Below are positions 1 to 10,000 of a stretch of 64,000 bases of DNA, piece after piece. The stretch is from Choricystis sp. odSpoLacu1. Lineage: Eukaryota > Chlorophyta > Trebouxiophyceae. The stretch is taken from positions 558,001 to 622,000 of the forward strand of contig OY253661.1 of the NCBI GenBank assembly GCA_958009055.1, in the 5' to 3' direction. The notes under the pieces are model-generated. The model was not told the origin of the DNA, made no database searches, and saw only the letters and a program-made list of their open reading frames with translations. How positions within the stretch are numbered: position 1 is the first letter of the stretch; every line of letters starts with the position of its first letter. A program made the translations under genes and the position numbers.

Positions 1-549
1 TCCTGCGGCGGCGCCGACCCGCGCGGCCCCCTCGGCCTCAAACCCTCCACCCTGGACGCCCTCACCCGCTCCCTCGCCGGCTACGCCGCCCTCACCTACG
101 TCCTGGGCGTCGGCGACCGCCACGCCGACAACGTGCTGCTCTGCCCCGACGGCCGCGCGCTGCACATCGACTTTGGGTTCATCCTCGGCCGCGACCCCCG
201 CCCCTGGGCCCCCCCCGCCCGCGTCCCGCGCGAGTTGGTCGACGCCCTTGGAGGCGCGGCGTCGCCCCACTTTGCGAGGTTCACGTCGCTCGCGTGTGAA
301 GCGTTCACCGTGCTCCGGTCTGCGGGGCCGCGCCTCGCGGCCTGCCTGCACCTCGCCTCCCGCTGCGCCGCCCCCGACGTGGCCCGTGCGCCTGCTCGGG
401 CGGTGTTGTTCGTGCTGGACCGGCTGCGCCTGGACGTGGGGGACGTGGAGGCGGCGGACGGGCTGGCCGCCGCGCTGAGGGATGGCGCCGCCGCGTTGGT
501 GCCCGCCCTGTTTGACAAGACGCACCAGTGGGCCCAAAATTGGAGGTAG
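1..549 (+). CDS. VPS34: Phosphatidylinositol 3-kinase, class III (VPS34-type), C-terminal part; 5' end outside window
   Basis: Open from base 1 (frame 1) to TAG at 547-549, about 182 residues. The visible piece is the C-terminal half of the PI3/PI4-kinase catalytic domain. The catalytic loop reads GVGDRHADN, the activation-loop start reads HIDFGFILGRDP, and the protein ends with the membrane-contacting helix HQWAQNWR. The loop, the FILGRDPRPWAPP segment and the -WAQ-WR ending match VPS34, the only PI3K class in plants and green algae, rather than PI4K or TOR-like kinases. Such enzymes phosphorylate PtdIns at the 3-position on endosomes and autophagic membranes. No intron lies in this part. 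The Rab1, TML, Sec24 and adaptor genes in this window are also membrane-traffic genes, but nothing shows co-regulation. The family call is firm; the class III assignment rests on the motif match. Confidence 0.9.
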   Translation, partial: SCGGADPRGPLGLKPSTLDALTRSLAGYAALTYVLGVGDRHADNVLLCPDGRALHIDFGFILGRDPRPWAPPARVPRELVDALGGAASPHFARFTSLACEAFTVLRSAGPRLAACLHLASRCAAPDVARAPARAVLFVLDRLRLDVGDVEAADGLAAALRDGAAALVPALFDKTHQWAQNWR

Positions 550-1021
550 ATGAGGAGGAGAGAGGGTGGTTGATTGGCGGCCGTGGTCGGAGGTGGTGGA
601 AGGTCCAGGGAAAGGGGGCACTTGTGGCCAGTTGTTTTTTTTTCTGTTGGTTGGTTTGTTTTTGGTTTTTGCCTCTCTCTCTCCCGAGTTACACTCTAGT
701 GCCTTTGTCCCGCGCTGAACACCAACCAGCACGCAGTGTGTGTGAGGGAGAGAGAGAGAGGGGGCAGAGTTTTGTTTTTGGTTTTGTTTTTTTCACGCTT
801 GCTCGCTCTTCACAACTCTCGCTGCGGTTTTTCGTGCCTCGCACGAAAAACCTTCGTGCCCGCACACCCCGCCTCCCCCCCATTCTCCCCACCCACGCTC
901 GCACGTCACAAACCTCCCCCCATCGTCTTCCATCGTCCCTGCACCCCAGGGCACGCCCTTGCTTTCCAAACCGTCGCGGTCGCACTCGCACCTTCTGGTC
1001 GCCCGCCCCCCCTTTTTCTCC
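550..1021. other. Intergenic, VPS34 3' flank and GATA 5' flank
   Basis: No supported gene. The stretch holds T-rich and GA-rich tracts after the VPS34 stop, then a C-rich, pyrimidine-rich leader just before the GATA-factor ATG. Short ORFs here are low-complexity and were not accepted. Confidence 0.6.
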
Positions 1022-2421
1022 ATGGACCCCCTCTCCACGCCCGGCGCCGACGCGGCCGCCCTGCTGCGTGGTGACAGCTGGATGTTCCCGGTGAGTGTGG
1101 TACAGACTAGGCGGGCTTTGGGGGGGGAGGAGGGGTGGACGAGGCGTCGGACGGGGCCGCGCCTTTTCGACGCATTGCGGTTTTGTTTTTGCGACGAGAC
1201 CTGTGTGCCGACCTCTCCCCTCCTCCCTTTCCCCCGTTCCAGGGCGGCCTCACGGGAGCTCAAATCCTGAAAACCACCAGCAACGTGGCTGCCGAGGTGA
1301 GGAGGAGGTGGTGGTGGTGGGGAGAGGCGGCGGTCGACACCCGCGCGCCGCCTCGCTCACGCTGGCTCCAATTCAGTTTGCGTGGCGGCGGCGGCGCGAC
1401 CCCCGCCTGCTTGCCGCATTGGCGGTCGTGGCGCCCGGCTCTTGGCCACCGCACCTCTCTTTTACATAAGTACGAGCGTGTGAGGGGAAGGAAGCACCAC
1501 AAACGCCCCGCGACCGCCGTCGCCAGGCCAGCGCGACCGCAGACGGCGGCGGTTTGTCGGTTTTTCCTCCGTTTTTTTGTGCCAACCACCGTCCCTCCCC
1601 ACACCACACCACAGCACGCCGCCGTCCTGGCCACCGCCACGGTCGACGCCACCGCTTCCGTGTCCCTGCTGCCCGCCGACGGCGGCAGGCTGACGCCGCC
1701 GGGGCTGGACCTGGCCGCTGTGCTCGCGCCCGCCCCGCCGCGCGCTGTGCCGTCGGCCACTCCCTTTGGAGGGGCCGGTGCCGCCGCCACCGTGACTGCA
1801 GTGACTCCCGGGGAGCGTCTCATTGATCTGCTGGCCAAGGGAGGCGGCGGCGGGGGCGGCATTTTTGACGATGTTGTTTCCGCGCCGCCGCAGCCGCTCC
1901 CCTTTGCCGCGGCGGCCGCCCACTTTGTCGCGGCGGCGGGCGGCGTAGTCACTGTCGCCGACGCGGACCCGTCCGCCGCCGCCGGCTGGTGGCGGCCGCG
2001 GCCGTGGGGTAGTGAAGGTTACGCCGACGCGAGCGCCAGCGGCCGCGCGGCCGCGGAAGCCGCTGCAGACGCCGCCGCGGGCCGCGTGCGCCGCCCCACC
2101 GCGGTGGCGGCAGCCGCTGCCGCCACCAAGGGTGGGCGCACCACCAAGCCGCGGGCTGCGGGGAAACCGCGCAAGCCCAAAGGCGAGGGCGCGGCCGCCG
2201 TGGGCGCGACTGCCCGCGGCCGCCGCACCGCGTGCCGCGCCTGCGGCGCCCACTCCACCCCCCAGTGGCGGTGTGGCCCCGACGGCCCCCGCACCCTGTG
2301 CAACGCGTGCGGCGTGCGCTACAAAAAGGGGCTGGGCTGTTGGGCGGTGCGCCCTGCTGGCGGCGTGGTGGCCGCGCCGCCGCCGGTGGCGGTCGCTGGG
2401 CCGGCGCCCGCGGCCGAGTGA
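1022..2421 (+). CDS. GATA-type zinc finger transcription factor
   Basis: Three exons: 1022-1090, 1243-1296 and 1615-2421, joined in phase 0 at GTGAGT/CAG and GTGAGG/CAG junctions, giving about 309 residues. Exon 1 begins with a clean ATG after a C-rich leader. A single zinc finger lies at about residues 246-271, starting CRACGAHSTPQWRCG and ending CNACGVRYKK. It has the spacing C-X2-C-X18-C-X2-C, which is the plant-type (class IV) GATA finger; animal and fungal fingers mostly have X17. A basic stretch (TKGGRTTKPRAAGKPRKPK) precedes the finger and could serve as nuclear localisation and DNA contact. The rest is Ala/Gly/Pro-rich and probably disordered. No CCT, TIFY or LLM motif is visible, so the subclass is not assignable. 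It would act as a sequence-specific nuclear regulator binding GATA sites. Confidence 0.88.
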
Positions 2422-2787
2422 GTGAAAGGGGCTGGGGACAGCACACCAAACAATTTTGAATCACCTAAGAACACTAATCGACTCAAAACGGTCCCCCTCG
2501 CGCGCACGCCGCAAAAAAAAAAACGACCTCTTTTCTTTTCTTCAACCTCGTGTGTGCAATCCAAAAACCCAAGCACACACACACGACGCACGCTCCTTTT
2601 CCCAAAACGGCTCTCTCTCTCTCTCTCTCAATGATGAAGAAAGATGGACGGGGTGGTTGGGGATTAAAAAGAGAAACACAAAAACATGCGCCCCTGCTCT
2701 CTCTCCCTCGGCTTTCGCCCCCCCAGCGCCCATCCCAGCAGCAAACTACGTAAAAGCGTACACACACACACACACACACCATGCTCA
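2422..2787. other. Convergent intergenic region with CA and CT repeats
   Basis: This lies between the GATA gene (+) and the adaptor-like gene (-), so it carries both 3' flanks. It contains an A-run near 2512, a CT run near 2610-2630 and a CA run at 2760-2779. No gene seen. Confidence 0.6.
2760..2779. repeat. CA dinucleotide microsatellite
   Basis: About ten CA units directly downstream of the adaptor-like gene stop. CA/CT tracts of this kind recur throughout the window in introns and flanks. Confidence 0.8.
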
Positions 2788-3877
2788 TCAATCAAAGCTG
2801 ATCAGCGGCGCTTCATCCGCGGCCGGCTGCCGCCCGGGGGCGGGGGCAGCAGCCGGCGCAGGCACCGCCGCCGCCGGTGCCGCCGCCGCCGCCGGCGCAA
2901 ACGGGTTGGCGGTGGACGATTCGGGCGCGGGCGGGGGCGGCGGGGCGGCCGCCTTGGCGCGCGCGTCGGGCAAGGGTGCATTCGTAGCCGTCCCCGCGTC
3001 CCACTCCTCCAGCGTCGTCGACAGCATGTCAAACGCGGCCAACGCCGCCGCAAACGTGGCCTCGGGGACGCCGCCACCGCCACCGTCCGACACGTCGGAC
3101 ACGAGGCCGCGCAGCTGGGCTTGCAGGGAGCGCGCGTTGGCCGCCATCTCGTCGGCCGCAGCCGAACGGTCCCCCAGGGCCGCCATCTCCCACATTATTT
3201 CAGCGGCCTCCTTGGAGAGGGCGGTGAGTTCGGCCATGTCTTCCGACTAGAGAGGGTGGGGAGTGGGGTGAGAGGGGAAGGTGTGAGTGGTCGGGGTGGG
3301 TTGAGCGCGCTGGCGTTCCCCCTCCATCGAGCTGGAGCGCCCCCGTTCCCTTTCCGCTCTTTGCCTCGGTCGCCCGCGCCTCGGCACTCGCGTGGACGTT
3401 GTGTGATGCACAGCACAACGGCCTAGCCCACGCGCACACCCAGAGAGGGGGGAGGGGAGGCCCGACACGCGCCCGCCTGTCTGCCCAGATGCCAAAACAG
3501 CACAACGTCGTCGCGCGTCCCCCGCGGGCTCTCCCTTGGGACCTCCTTCCCACACAGACGCACTCCCTCACACGCACTACCACACTCACCGGCGTCGGCA
3601 GGTGCACCGCCGCCGCGGCGCCCGCGTCGGCGCCCGTCTGGGGGGGCGCGCCCATTGCGCCTCCCCCGCCCACACGCGGGGGCGCGTACCGCCCTCCCTC
3701 CCCGCCCGCCGCGTAGTCGCCCGCCGACGAGTCAGGCCCCACCAGGGGGGCCGACAGGTCGTCCCGGCCGCCGACGCCGGTGTAGCCGGCCGGGCGGGAG
3801 GGGCGCCCGAGTGCGGCAAAGCGGTCGGCAAACGCTTTCAGCCTGTCGGCCAGGGGGCGGCCGCCGGAGGAGGGCAT
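2788..3877 (-). CDS. Unrecognised protein with clathrin-box and NPF motifs (candidate endocytic adaptor)
   Basis: Two exons on the minus strand, 3877-3590 and 3246-2788, joined in phase 0 (GTGAGT donor, CTAG acceptor), give 248 residues. No family was recognised. Exon 1 begins with an amphipathic stretch (RLKAFADRFAALG) followed by Gly/Pro-rich sequence. Exon 2 starts with a helical segment (SEDMAELTALSKEAAEIMWE) rich in acidic and hydrophobic residues. An Ala/Pro-rich tail contains NPF (in TANPFAP), the EH-domain ligand, and the protein ends PLISFD, which fits the type I clathrin box L-hydrophobic-X-hydrophobic-D/E. Short linear motifs at a disordered C-terminus are typical of clathrin adaptors, so a vesicle-coat accessory role is a reasonable inference. 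It could also be an unrelated disordered protein, because both motifs are short. Confidence 0.6.
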
Positions 3878-4059
3878 GGAGTGGTGTGGTTGTGGTGTGT
3901 GTGTGTGTCGGTGTCTGTGTGTCGACAGCTCGAAAAAAAAGCAGCGCGAGTGTGTAGGTTAAAAAAAACAACGTCGACAAAACACATCCCTGCCGAATTT
4001 TCGTTTAGCGCGCGCCCGCGGCCGGCGCGCGGCGACACACACAGGCTTCTTCACAAACC

Positions 4060-4350
4060 ATGGCGGCCGCCCTGGTTTCCTTCATCAAGAAACGGGTGCT
4101 GGGCTGGGACACAGACTACGACGCGACCGCGCCTCGCGCCTCCCCGCACCCGACCACCCGCAATCGGGCTCCCTCCCCCACCTCCCACCCCGTCCTGTCC
4201 GACCCCGCCCCCGGGGATGGCGTGGCCGCGTGGGCGGGGCAGGGGGTGCCGCCCCCCGCGTTTGTGGACAGTGATGGTGACGAAGCCGACGGCTTTTTTG
4301 GGGTTGACGGCCGCCCGCGCCCGCCGGCCGCGCCACGCCGGGGCAAATGA
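4060..4350 (+). CDS. Small hypothetical protein, 96 aa
   Basis: Single exon, clean ATG at 4060 in the context accATGG, TGA at 4348. The N-terminus MAAALVSFIKKRVLGWDTDY is a short hydrophobic-basic helix ending in an aromatic/acidic patch. The rest is Pro/Asp/Gly-rich with an acidic patch (FVDSDGDEADGFF) and a basic end (APRRGK). No family recognised. The codons show strong G/C at third positions and the ORF sits between two minus-strand genes with its own promoter space, which supports it being real. Function unknown. Confidence 0.5.
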   Translation: MAAALVSFIKKRVLGWDTDYDATAPRASPHPTTRNRAPSPTSHPVLSDPAPGDGVAAWAGQGVPPPAFVDSDGDEADGFFGVDGRPRPPAAPRRGK

Positions 4351-4457
4351 GAGAGGGGAGAGAGAGTGTCTGATGTATGGGTAGGGGTGTGTTTGTAGAG
4401 CGCTTTTTTTGCACAAACTGCCTGTTTTTTTTTTGTTTTTCCATCATTCCTCCCCAA

Positions 4458-5351
4458 TCACCCGCCCTTGGCCGCCTTGGCCTCGCTCTTGGCCTCGCCC
4501 TTGGCCTCGCCCTTGGCGGGGGCCACGCCACACCTCGCCGCACACTCGGCATCCACCCACGTCGCCCCATCGCTCGCGCCGCCGCCGCCACCGACGCTCC
4601 GAGTCACGCCGTCCGCGCCCGGCCCCGCCTCGCCATACGCCCTCAGGGGGAACAGGAGGGCGTCGCCATCGCCGATGGTGACGAGGACGACGGACACGGG
4701 GGAGCAGCCAGTGTTGTGGGTGAAGGAGGTGAGGCCGGGCCAGAGCGCGACGGCGTCGCCAGGGGCCACAGCCTCAGTCAACGCTTTGGCTTTTTTGCCA
4801 CCGCTTCCATCCGCAATGACGGACCACGTAAAGTTGGAGGGTGGGGAGGAGGAGGAGGAACCGTCGTGGGGCAGGCGGTACGCAAACCCCGGCTTTTGAA
4901 ACACAAACGGCCCCCGCCCCACGCACGGGGGCTGGGTGAACGCGCGCAGGGAGGCGCCCAGGGCGCGGGCGGGGGTGCCTTCCAGGCGCAAGTCGGGCGT
5001 CGTCATGGCGCTGTAGTCGACCGCGGCGAACGACCCCGCGTCGCCGGTCAGTTTGGAGGCGACGGGGAAGACGAACTTGGCGTTCTGGGAGGCGAGGGCG
5101 GAGCCATAGGATTTGAATGTTTTCGCTGTATTTGAGGGAGGGGGCGGTGAAGGTGGTGAGCGTGTTGTTCGGTCGTTCGCGAGGCGGGAGTGGGTGAGTG
5201 TTGTTTCGGGTCGATCGGGCGAGATGGGTTGGCAAGCCGGCAAACGCGTGTGCCCTCCTCAAATCCTCTCCCTCCTCCCTGCGTCTCACTCACGTTCTTC
5301 AGCGGCCACGCCTGCAGCCGCCAGGAGTGCGAGGAGGAAGAGGGAGCGCAT
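4458..5351 (-). CDS. Secreted protein, cupin/germin-like fold suspected
   Basis: Two exons, 5351-5294 and 5125-4458, with a phase 1 junction (GTGAGT/ACAG), give 241 residues. Exon 1 encodes almost exactly a signal peptide, MRSLFLLALLAAAGVAA, so the product enters the secretory pathway. The segment GDAVALWPGLTSFTHNTG resembles the germin line GDVFVFP-G-H-N-G, and an earlier part (PARALGASLRAFTQPP) resembles the germin core. The usual HxH...E metal ligands are not evident, so a metal-dependent oxidase activity is doubtful. The C-terminus is a repeated Lys/Glu/Ala tail (AKGEAKGEAKSEAKAAKGG) encoded by a short tandem DNA repeat at 4460-4515. Secretion is well supported; the cupin assignment is tentative. 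Confidence 0.6.
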
Positions 5352-5630
5352 AATGTTGTGTGTGAGCGGGCAGAGAGCAAAACGACGAGGGCAGAGTGAC
5401 GACGAAAAAAAACCACCCGCTGTTTTAGCCAACCTCCCAAAAAAATAAGCCAACCGCCGCTGCCGCTGCCTCCGCGCGTTACGCTTTCTTTCTGTTTGTG
5501 GGCAAGAAAAAAATTAAAAAGAAAAAAGTCACCGACTGGAAAACCACCGTCCTTTCCTCACCCTCACGCCCCCCACACGAAACACGCACACACACACACT
5601 CCCCACCCACCCCGCCTGTTGCCCTTCTTG

Positions 5631-6948
5631 TCAGCAGCACGAGCTCTTGCCACCCCCCACCGCCCGCCCCTCCCCCGGCCGGATGGTGCCCCCCGCACCA
5701 CCAGCCGCGGCGGGCGGCGCGGCCGCCACCGCCGCTTTGATGGCGGCCGCCATCCGCACGAAGGCGGCCTCCACGTTGGTGGCCGACTTGGCGGACGTCT
5801 CCAGGAATGGGATGCCCGCCTCATCGGCGAAGGCTTGGGCGGTGGCGGTGTCGACGGCGCGTTTGGCGGTGAGGTCCGCCTTGTTTCCCACCAGCAGTTT
5901 GTGCACCCCGTCAGCAGCGTAGCGATCGATCTCGGCCAGCCACTGTTTCACGTTGTCGAAAGACTCCTGGTCGGTGACGTCGTAGACGACCTGTTGAGGA
6001 GTGGGGTGGGGGGGGTGGATGAGAAAAAAAGGTCAAAAACTTCTGCTTTTTTTACCGCCTTTTCCGCCCCCCCCACAACACACTCACAATGATGCCGTGG
6101 GCGCCGCGGTAGTAGGATGAGGTGATGGTGCGGAAGCGCTCCTGGCCGGCGGTGTCCCACTGAGGAGAGAAGAGAGGGTGGTGGGTGGTGAGCGAGAGAA
6201 GAAGAAAAATAAAACGGCCGCGCCCTCCTGCCCCCACCACAAACAAGCGAACAACGCACAATCTGCAGCTTGACGACTTTGCCGTCCAGCTCGACGGTGC
6301 GGATTTTCTGGGGGAAAGGGAGGGAGCAAGGTGGGAGGTTGAAGTGGGGGGGGTGCCTGCCCACTGGCGCGCGCGCGCCTCCCCTCGGCCCCCGCGCACA
6401 CACAGTCCCCACGTACAAAGTCGACGCCGATGGTGGAGATGTAGGACTCGGTGTAGGTGTCGTCCTGTGGGGGACGGGAGAGAGAGGGAAGCGCGTGAGA
6501 AGGGAGGGGGATGCGTGTGGGTGTGTCCTCCGTCCGCTGTGGTCGCGTCCTCTCTCCCACTCACGACGCGCGCGTCCCTCCGCGGCAACGCCATGAGACG
6601 CACAGCGCAGGCGCGCGGCGTGACCGACAGACCGGGCGAGCGCGGCAGCAGGCATCGACCACGCCCGCGCGCGCATCGCGCGAAGAGAGCCCCCCGCCTT
6701 CCCTCGTAAAAAGAAACGCACCGCAAACCGCAGCAGCAGGCACGACTTGCCGACGCCCGAGTCGCCGATGAGCAGCAGCTTGAAGAGGTAGTCGCTGGGG
6801 AGGTGGGGAGAGGAGAGGGGGGGAGGGGGGGGAGGGTCGTTGGTCGTGTCTGGTGGCGCCGAACCGTTCGCGCGTGGGAGCGCTGGCGCGTGCGCGGGAG
6901 GCTGTGGGGGATCCAGATGGATGTGACTCACTATTCGAGGGCCGCCAT
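5631..6948 (-). CDS. RAB1: Small GTPase Rab1 (RabD) family
   Basis: Six exons: 6948-6932, 6794-6722, 6464-6417, 6307-6260, 6159-6088 and 5990-5631, all with GTGAGT, GTGCGT or GTACGT donors, joining to 205 residues. All G motifs are present: P-loop GDSGVGKS (residues 16-23), switch II WDTAGQE (63-69), NKAD (122-125) and ETSAK. The effector stretch [13 protein letters not shown] and the segment [20 protein letters not shown] are diagnostic of Rab1/RabD. The protein ends in a geranylgeranylation signal (KSSCC). It controls ER-to-Golgi vesicle tethering and docking. The final 35 residues are a species-specific Ala/Gly-rich hypervariable tail. It is transcribed divergently from the MMACHC-like gene, with 186 bp between start codons. 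Confidence 0.95.
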
Positions 6949-7134
6949 GGTGGGTGTGAAGCACGCGAAAGGCAGCGGGGACGATGAACAAAAGAGAGGA
7001 GAGTTTTTTTTTTTTTGCATCTACACACCGCCCAAACTTCTTCTCTCTGAGACCACGCGCCGGGGCGCGCCCTCGCCCGCGCAACACCCGCACAGCTCAG
7101 CCTCCGCAAACCCTTCAGTTTCCCACCACACGAA

Positions 7135-8403
7135 ATGGCGACCACCACGGTGCTGGCCCCCCCGCCGGCCACCGCCCCCACAAAACCCGACACGCGAGCC
7201 TCAGTCGCGGCCCTGGCCGCCGCCCTGGAGCCGGCGGGCGTGGACGTGGTGGAGCCGCTGGCGTGGCAGTGGTGAGTGTGTGATGAGGTTGGGGTGGTGG
7301 GTGGGGGCGGGTCGGGGCTGGTGGGTCGGGCCCAATCCACCCGCGCGCCGGGCACGCATGGCACCCTGTTGGTGCGTCGCGCGTGCGGCGTTTTCTCGCG
7401 CCCCAGCCCCGCGCGAGCCCCATTTCCCATTGCCACCGCGGCAGAGAACTGTTTGCCATGCGTGGCAGAGGAGGGTGGGAACGCGGTCGGCCTGAAACGG
7501 CGGTTAGGGGCGCGCTGGCGCGGTCAGCGCCGCGCGCGTCGTTCTAGACAGTTCTCCACCTCATCCGACTTGGTTCGCCCGCCCTGGGCGCCTCCAACCC
7601 TCGCTCCTGGGACTGATCCACCAATCCAATCATCATACACCATCTTTTTTTTAACCCCCAGGCTCGTCGACGCTTTGACCGCGATCGACCCTGCAGCCGC
7701 GGCCGCCCTCCCCACCCACCCGCCCGCCACCACCGTCGTCTTCGCCGCCGCCTCCCGAGCCGCGTGGGACGCCCTGGTGGCGTCCCGGGTGTCCCAGGCT
7801 GATGCTGACGAGGACGATGACGACCCTCTCGCCTCCCACGTTGCCCGCGCGCTCGATCACGCGGCGTTGACCGTCGGCGGGCGCGTCATCTGGCGCCCGT
7901 CCGCCGCCCCGGGCGCTCCCGCCCCCCTGGCCGCGGCCGCGGCCACGGCGGCCGGGTGGGCTCCAGGGGCAGGCGCTGTCCCTCGTGTGTCCCCTCGCTT
8001 CGGCCCGTGGTGCGAACCCGCGGGCCTGATCCTCCTCCCTTCCGCCTGGCCGCTCCCCCGCCCGCTCCCCCGCCGCTCGTCCCTCACCCAGGCGGGCGCG
8101 TGCTACGCGTCTCTGGCGGCGGCTGCCGCCACGGCGGCCGCGGGCACGCCCGCGGAATGGCGTGCAGCTGCGGAAGCCCGCGACGCGGCGGCGCCCGGCC
8201 ACCCGTGGCGGTATGGGGACACGATGCTGCGGTACTTGCATGCGAGCACTGCTGGTGACCGCCGGGCCGCGCTGGCGGCGGCGGTGCAGCGTGCTGCAGC
8301 GGCCGCTGCTGCTGCCGCGGCAACCTCAGCCACACGCCCCGGCACGCCGCCCCGGGCGTCGCCGCGCGCGGTGGGGCGCGGGTCCAGCCCGGAGAGCCAG
8401 TGA
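7135..8403 (+). CDS. MMACHC: MMACHC (CblC)-like cobalamin processing protein
   Basis: Two exons, 7135-7271 and 7662-8403 (phase 2, GTGAGT/CAG), give about 292 residues, close to the human protein's length. Matches to the CblC family run through the whole protein in order. LAWQWLVDAL corresponds to the N-terminal AWYNELL, and TTVVFAAASRAAWDALVASR to the first strand-helix. The segment SPRFGPWCEPAGLILLPS corresponds to the hallmark HPRFGGWFAIRGVVLLP, and WRYGDTMLRYLHASTAGDRR to the YRDA...RY region. In animals MMACHC decyanates or dealkylates incoming cobalamins and hands them to methionine synthase; a vitamin B12-using alga would need the same step. The C-terminal 50 residues are Ala/Pro-rich. 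Identification is from memory of the family; overall identity looks low. Confidence 0.7.
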
Positions 8404-8758
8404 GAGACAGAAGAGTTGTTTTGTTTTTTCTCCAGGAAAGAGAAAAAGGGCTGCGTTCCCTTGTGTTTTCAGTTGTCATTTTGTGTTTGGGCCGTTTTCA
8501 TGCCCCTGCCTTTATCCCCTTACCCTTACTCCTTCTTATCGAGAGAGAGATCCAAAAAATGACGGACGATGAAAAAAATGGATGGGTGGCGGTGATCTTT
8601 GACACCACACTTGCTTGATTTTTTTTATTGCTGCCCCTTTTTTTACTTAGGCACGCCCCCGCCCTTCCTTGCGAGAGCGCCCCTGTTATATTCTTACGGC
8701 TGTGTTGGCCCCTGTTTTTGCAAGAGAAGAAACAATTCGAAACTTTTACAACACACGT
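8404..8758. other. Convergent intergenic region
   Basis: 3' flanks of the MMACHC-like gene (+) and the coiled-coil gene (-). T-rich tracts (8405-8435, 8615-8650) and a lower-GC stretch at 8690-8770. No gene seen. Confidence 0.6.
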
Positions 8759-9520
8759 CTAACGACTCACCAGGCGCCGTTTGGCGGGCGCCGCCGCCAC
8801 GCCTCGTGCGCCACCCACCCTCGCCTGCTGGGGCGGCGACCGCGTGGAGACGGCCAGAGGCGACCTCGCCGGCGACGACGCGGGGGATGGGGCCGACGCC
8901 GCTGCTTCTGCGGCCGCCAGCGCGGAGGAGAGCGCGTCCACTCGAGCAGAGCACGCGGCCAGCTCCGCCTCTGTCGCCGCCAGCCTGGCTTGGACAGCCG
9001 CCGCCAAGTCCATGGTCTCGTCCACGCCCAGCACCGCCACCACCGCGGCCCGCTCGGACGCGGCGGCGGACGCGGCGGCTTCCGCGGCGGCAGCCCGTTT
9101 AAGGGCATCGCGCCGCCCCGCCAGCAGGGCCGCCACCCGGGCCGCCAGGGCGAACGAGTCCTCCGACAGGGCGGCGCCGTGGCGCAGCGCGTCGTCGAAG
9201 TCGGACTTGCATGTTTCGACGTGGCGTTGGAGGGCCTGTGGGTGGGGAGGAGAAAAACGCTTCGGTCGCTAAACAGCTAAAATGGGGCGCAATGGGGCAA
9301 CGGCATTTGCCCATCCTCTCCCTCCCTCTCTCTCCTCCATCATCCACACCCTCACCTCATACTCCTCATTCTTGGCTTTCAATGCCGTGTCAGCCATCGC
9401 CAAAAACGCTTTGACTTGGGGCCACTCCACGACGAGGGGGCGCGCGCGCGCGGGCGGGCGCGCGGGCGGGGACGCGGGGGGACCGAGCTCGCCCAGGGCG
9501 GCGGTGAGGGCGGCCAGCAT
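8759..9520 (-). CDS. Hypothetical coiled-coil protein
   Basis: Two exons, 9520-9356 and 9235-8759 (phase 0, GTGAGG/ACAG), give 213 residues. Residues about 35-140 form an Ala/Arg/Glu-rich heptad-like helix (for example ALQRHVETCKSDFDDAL and LAATEAELAACSARVDALSS), followed by a Ser/Pro/Arg-rich tail that ends KRRLVSR. No family recognised. The exon 1/exon 2 fusion keeps the heptad pattern, which supports the splice. The start codon lies about 150 bp from the ATG of the divergent SIAMESE-related-like gene, and the shared intergenic space contains a 23-bp A-tract. Confidence 0.55.
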
Positions 9521-9604
9521 GTGGTTGGATTGTTGTGATGTGCGTGGGAGTCTGAATGGAGGACAACGGTGTGGAAGACGACGGCGGGGCGCGCGTTTGT
9601 CGAT

Positions 9605-9627
9605 AAAAAAAAAAAAAAAAAAAAAAA
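9605..9627 (+). repeat. Poly(A) tract, 23 bp, in a divergent promoter
   Basis: Uninterrupted A-run in the short space between two divergent genes. Such tracts exclude nucleosomes in many eukaryotes, so a promoter role is plausible but inferred. Confidence 0.7.
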
Positions 9628-9670
9628 CGGCTGGGACTGTCGCCACTCCCATCCAGTTCCACAAGACACA

Positions 9671-10000
9671 ATGCGACCTGTCGACCAGCCCGCCGCCGGC
9701 GTGCCCTCGCCGCCACCGCGACCAGCCTCGCTGTCGTGCGCAGACTGCTCCACCCCCGCCCGCGACCACGGTCGGTCGGCGTCCCCAGAGCCGGCGCCCC
9801 CCCCCACCGCGACCGCGACGCCGGTCGAACGGCGCCTTCGCCCCGTCAGCCCGCCGTCGCCCCCGCGCCGCACGCCGCCTCCCTTCCCTGCCGCCGCGGC
9901 CGTGTGCCCGCCCGCTCCCACCAAACCGAAACGCCCAAAGGAGCTGGCAGCGGCGCACTCACAGGCGGCAGAGGCGGTGCGGCGTCGGCTGCTGTTTTAG
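9671..10000 (+). CDS. SIAMESE-related-like cyclin-dependent kinase inhibitor candidate
   Basis: Single exon, clean ATG, 109 residues, Pro/Ser-rich and probably disordered. Two motifs of the land-plant SIAMESE/SMR family appear in the right order: CSTPARDH (residues 26-33; family consensus C-TPTS-DHKIP) and CPPAPTKPK (78-86; family consensus CPPAPRKPR). The last residues are RRRLLF, a cyclin-docking RxL/Cy motif similar to the one that ends animal p21 (RRLIF). Several Ser/Thr-Pro sites lie between, including SPPR, which fits a CDK site. SMR proteins bind CDK-cyclin complexes and promote cell-cycle arrest and endoreduplication. The gap between the two motifs is longer than in typical SMRs, so this is a motif-based assignment. 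An alternative is an unrelated disordered CDK substrate. Confidence 0.55.
   Translation: MRPVDQPAAGVPSPPPRPASLSCADCSTPARDHGRSASPEPAPPPTATATPVERRLRPVSPPSPPRRTPPPFPAAAAVCPPAPTKPKRPKELAAAHSQAAEAVRRRLLF

Noticed and set aside
8000..8100. Possible intron in the second exon of the MMACHC-like gene (GTGTGT to CAG)
   Set aside because: The ORF is open through it, and the segment encodes the family hallmark SPRFGPWCEPAGLILLPS, so it is exon.
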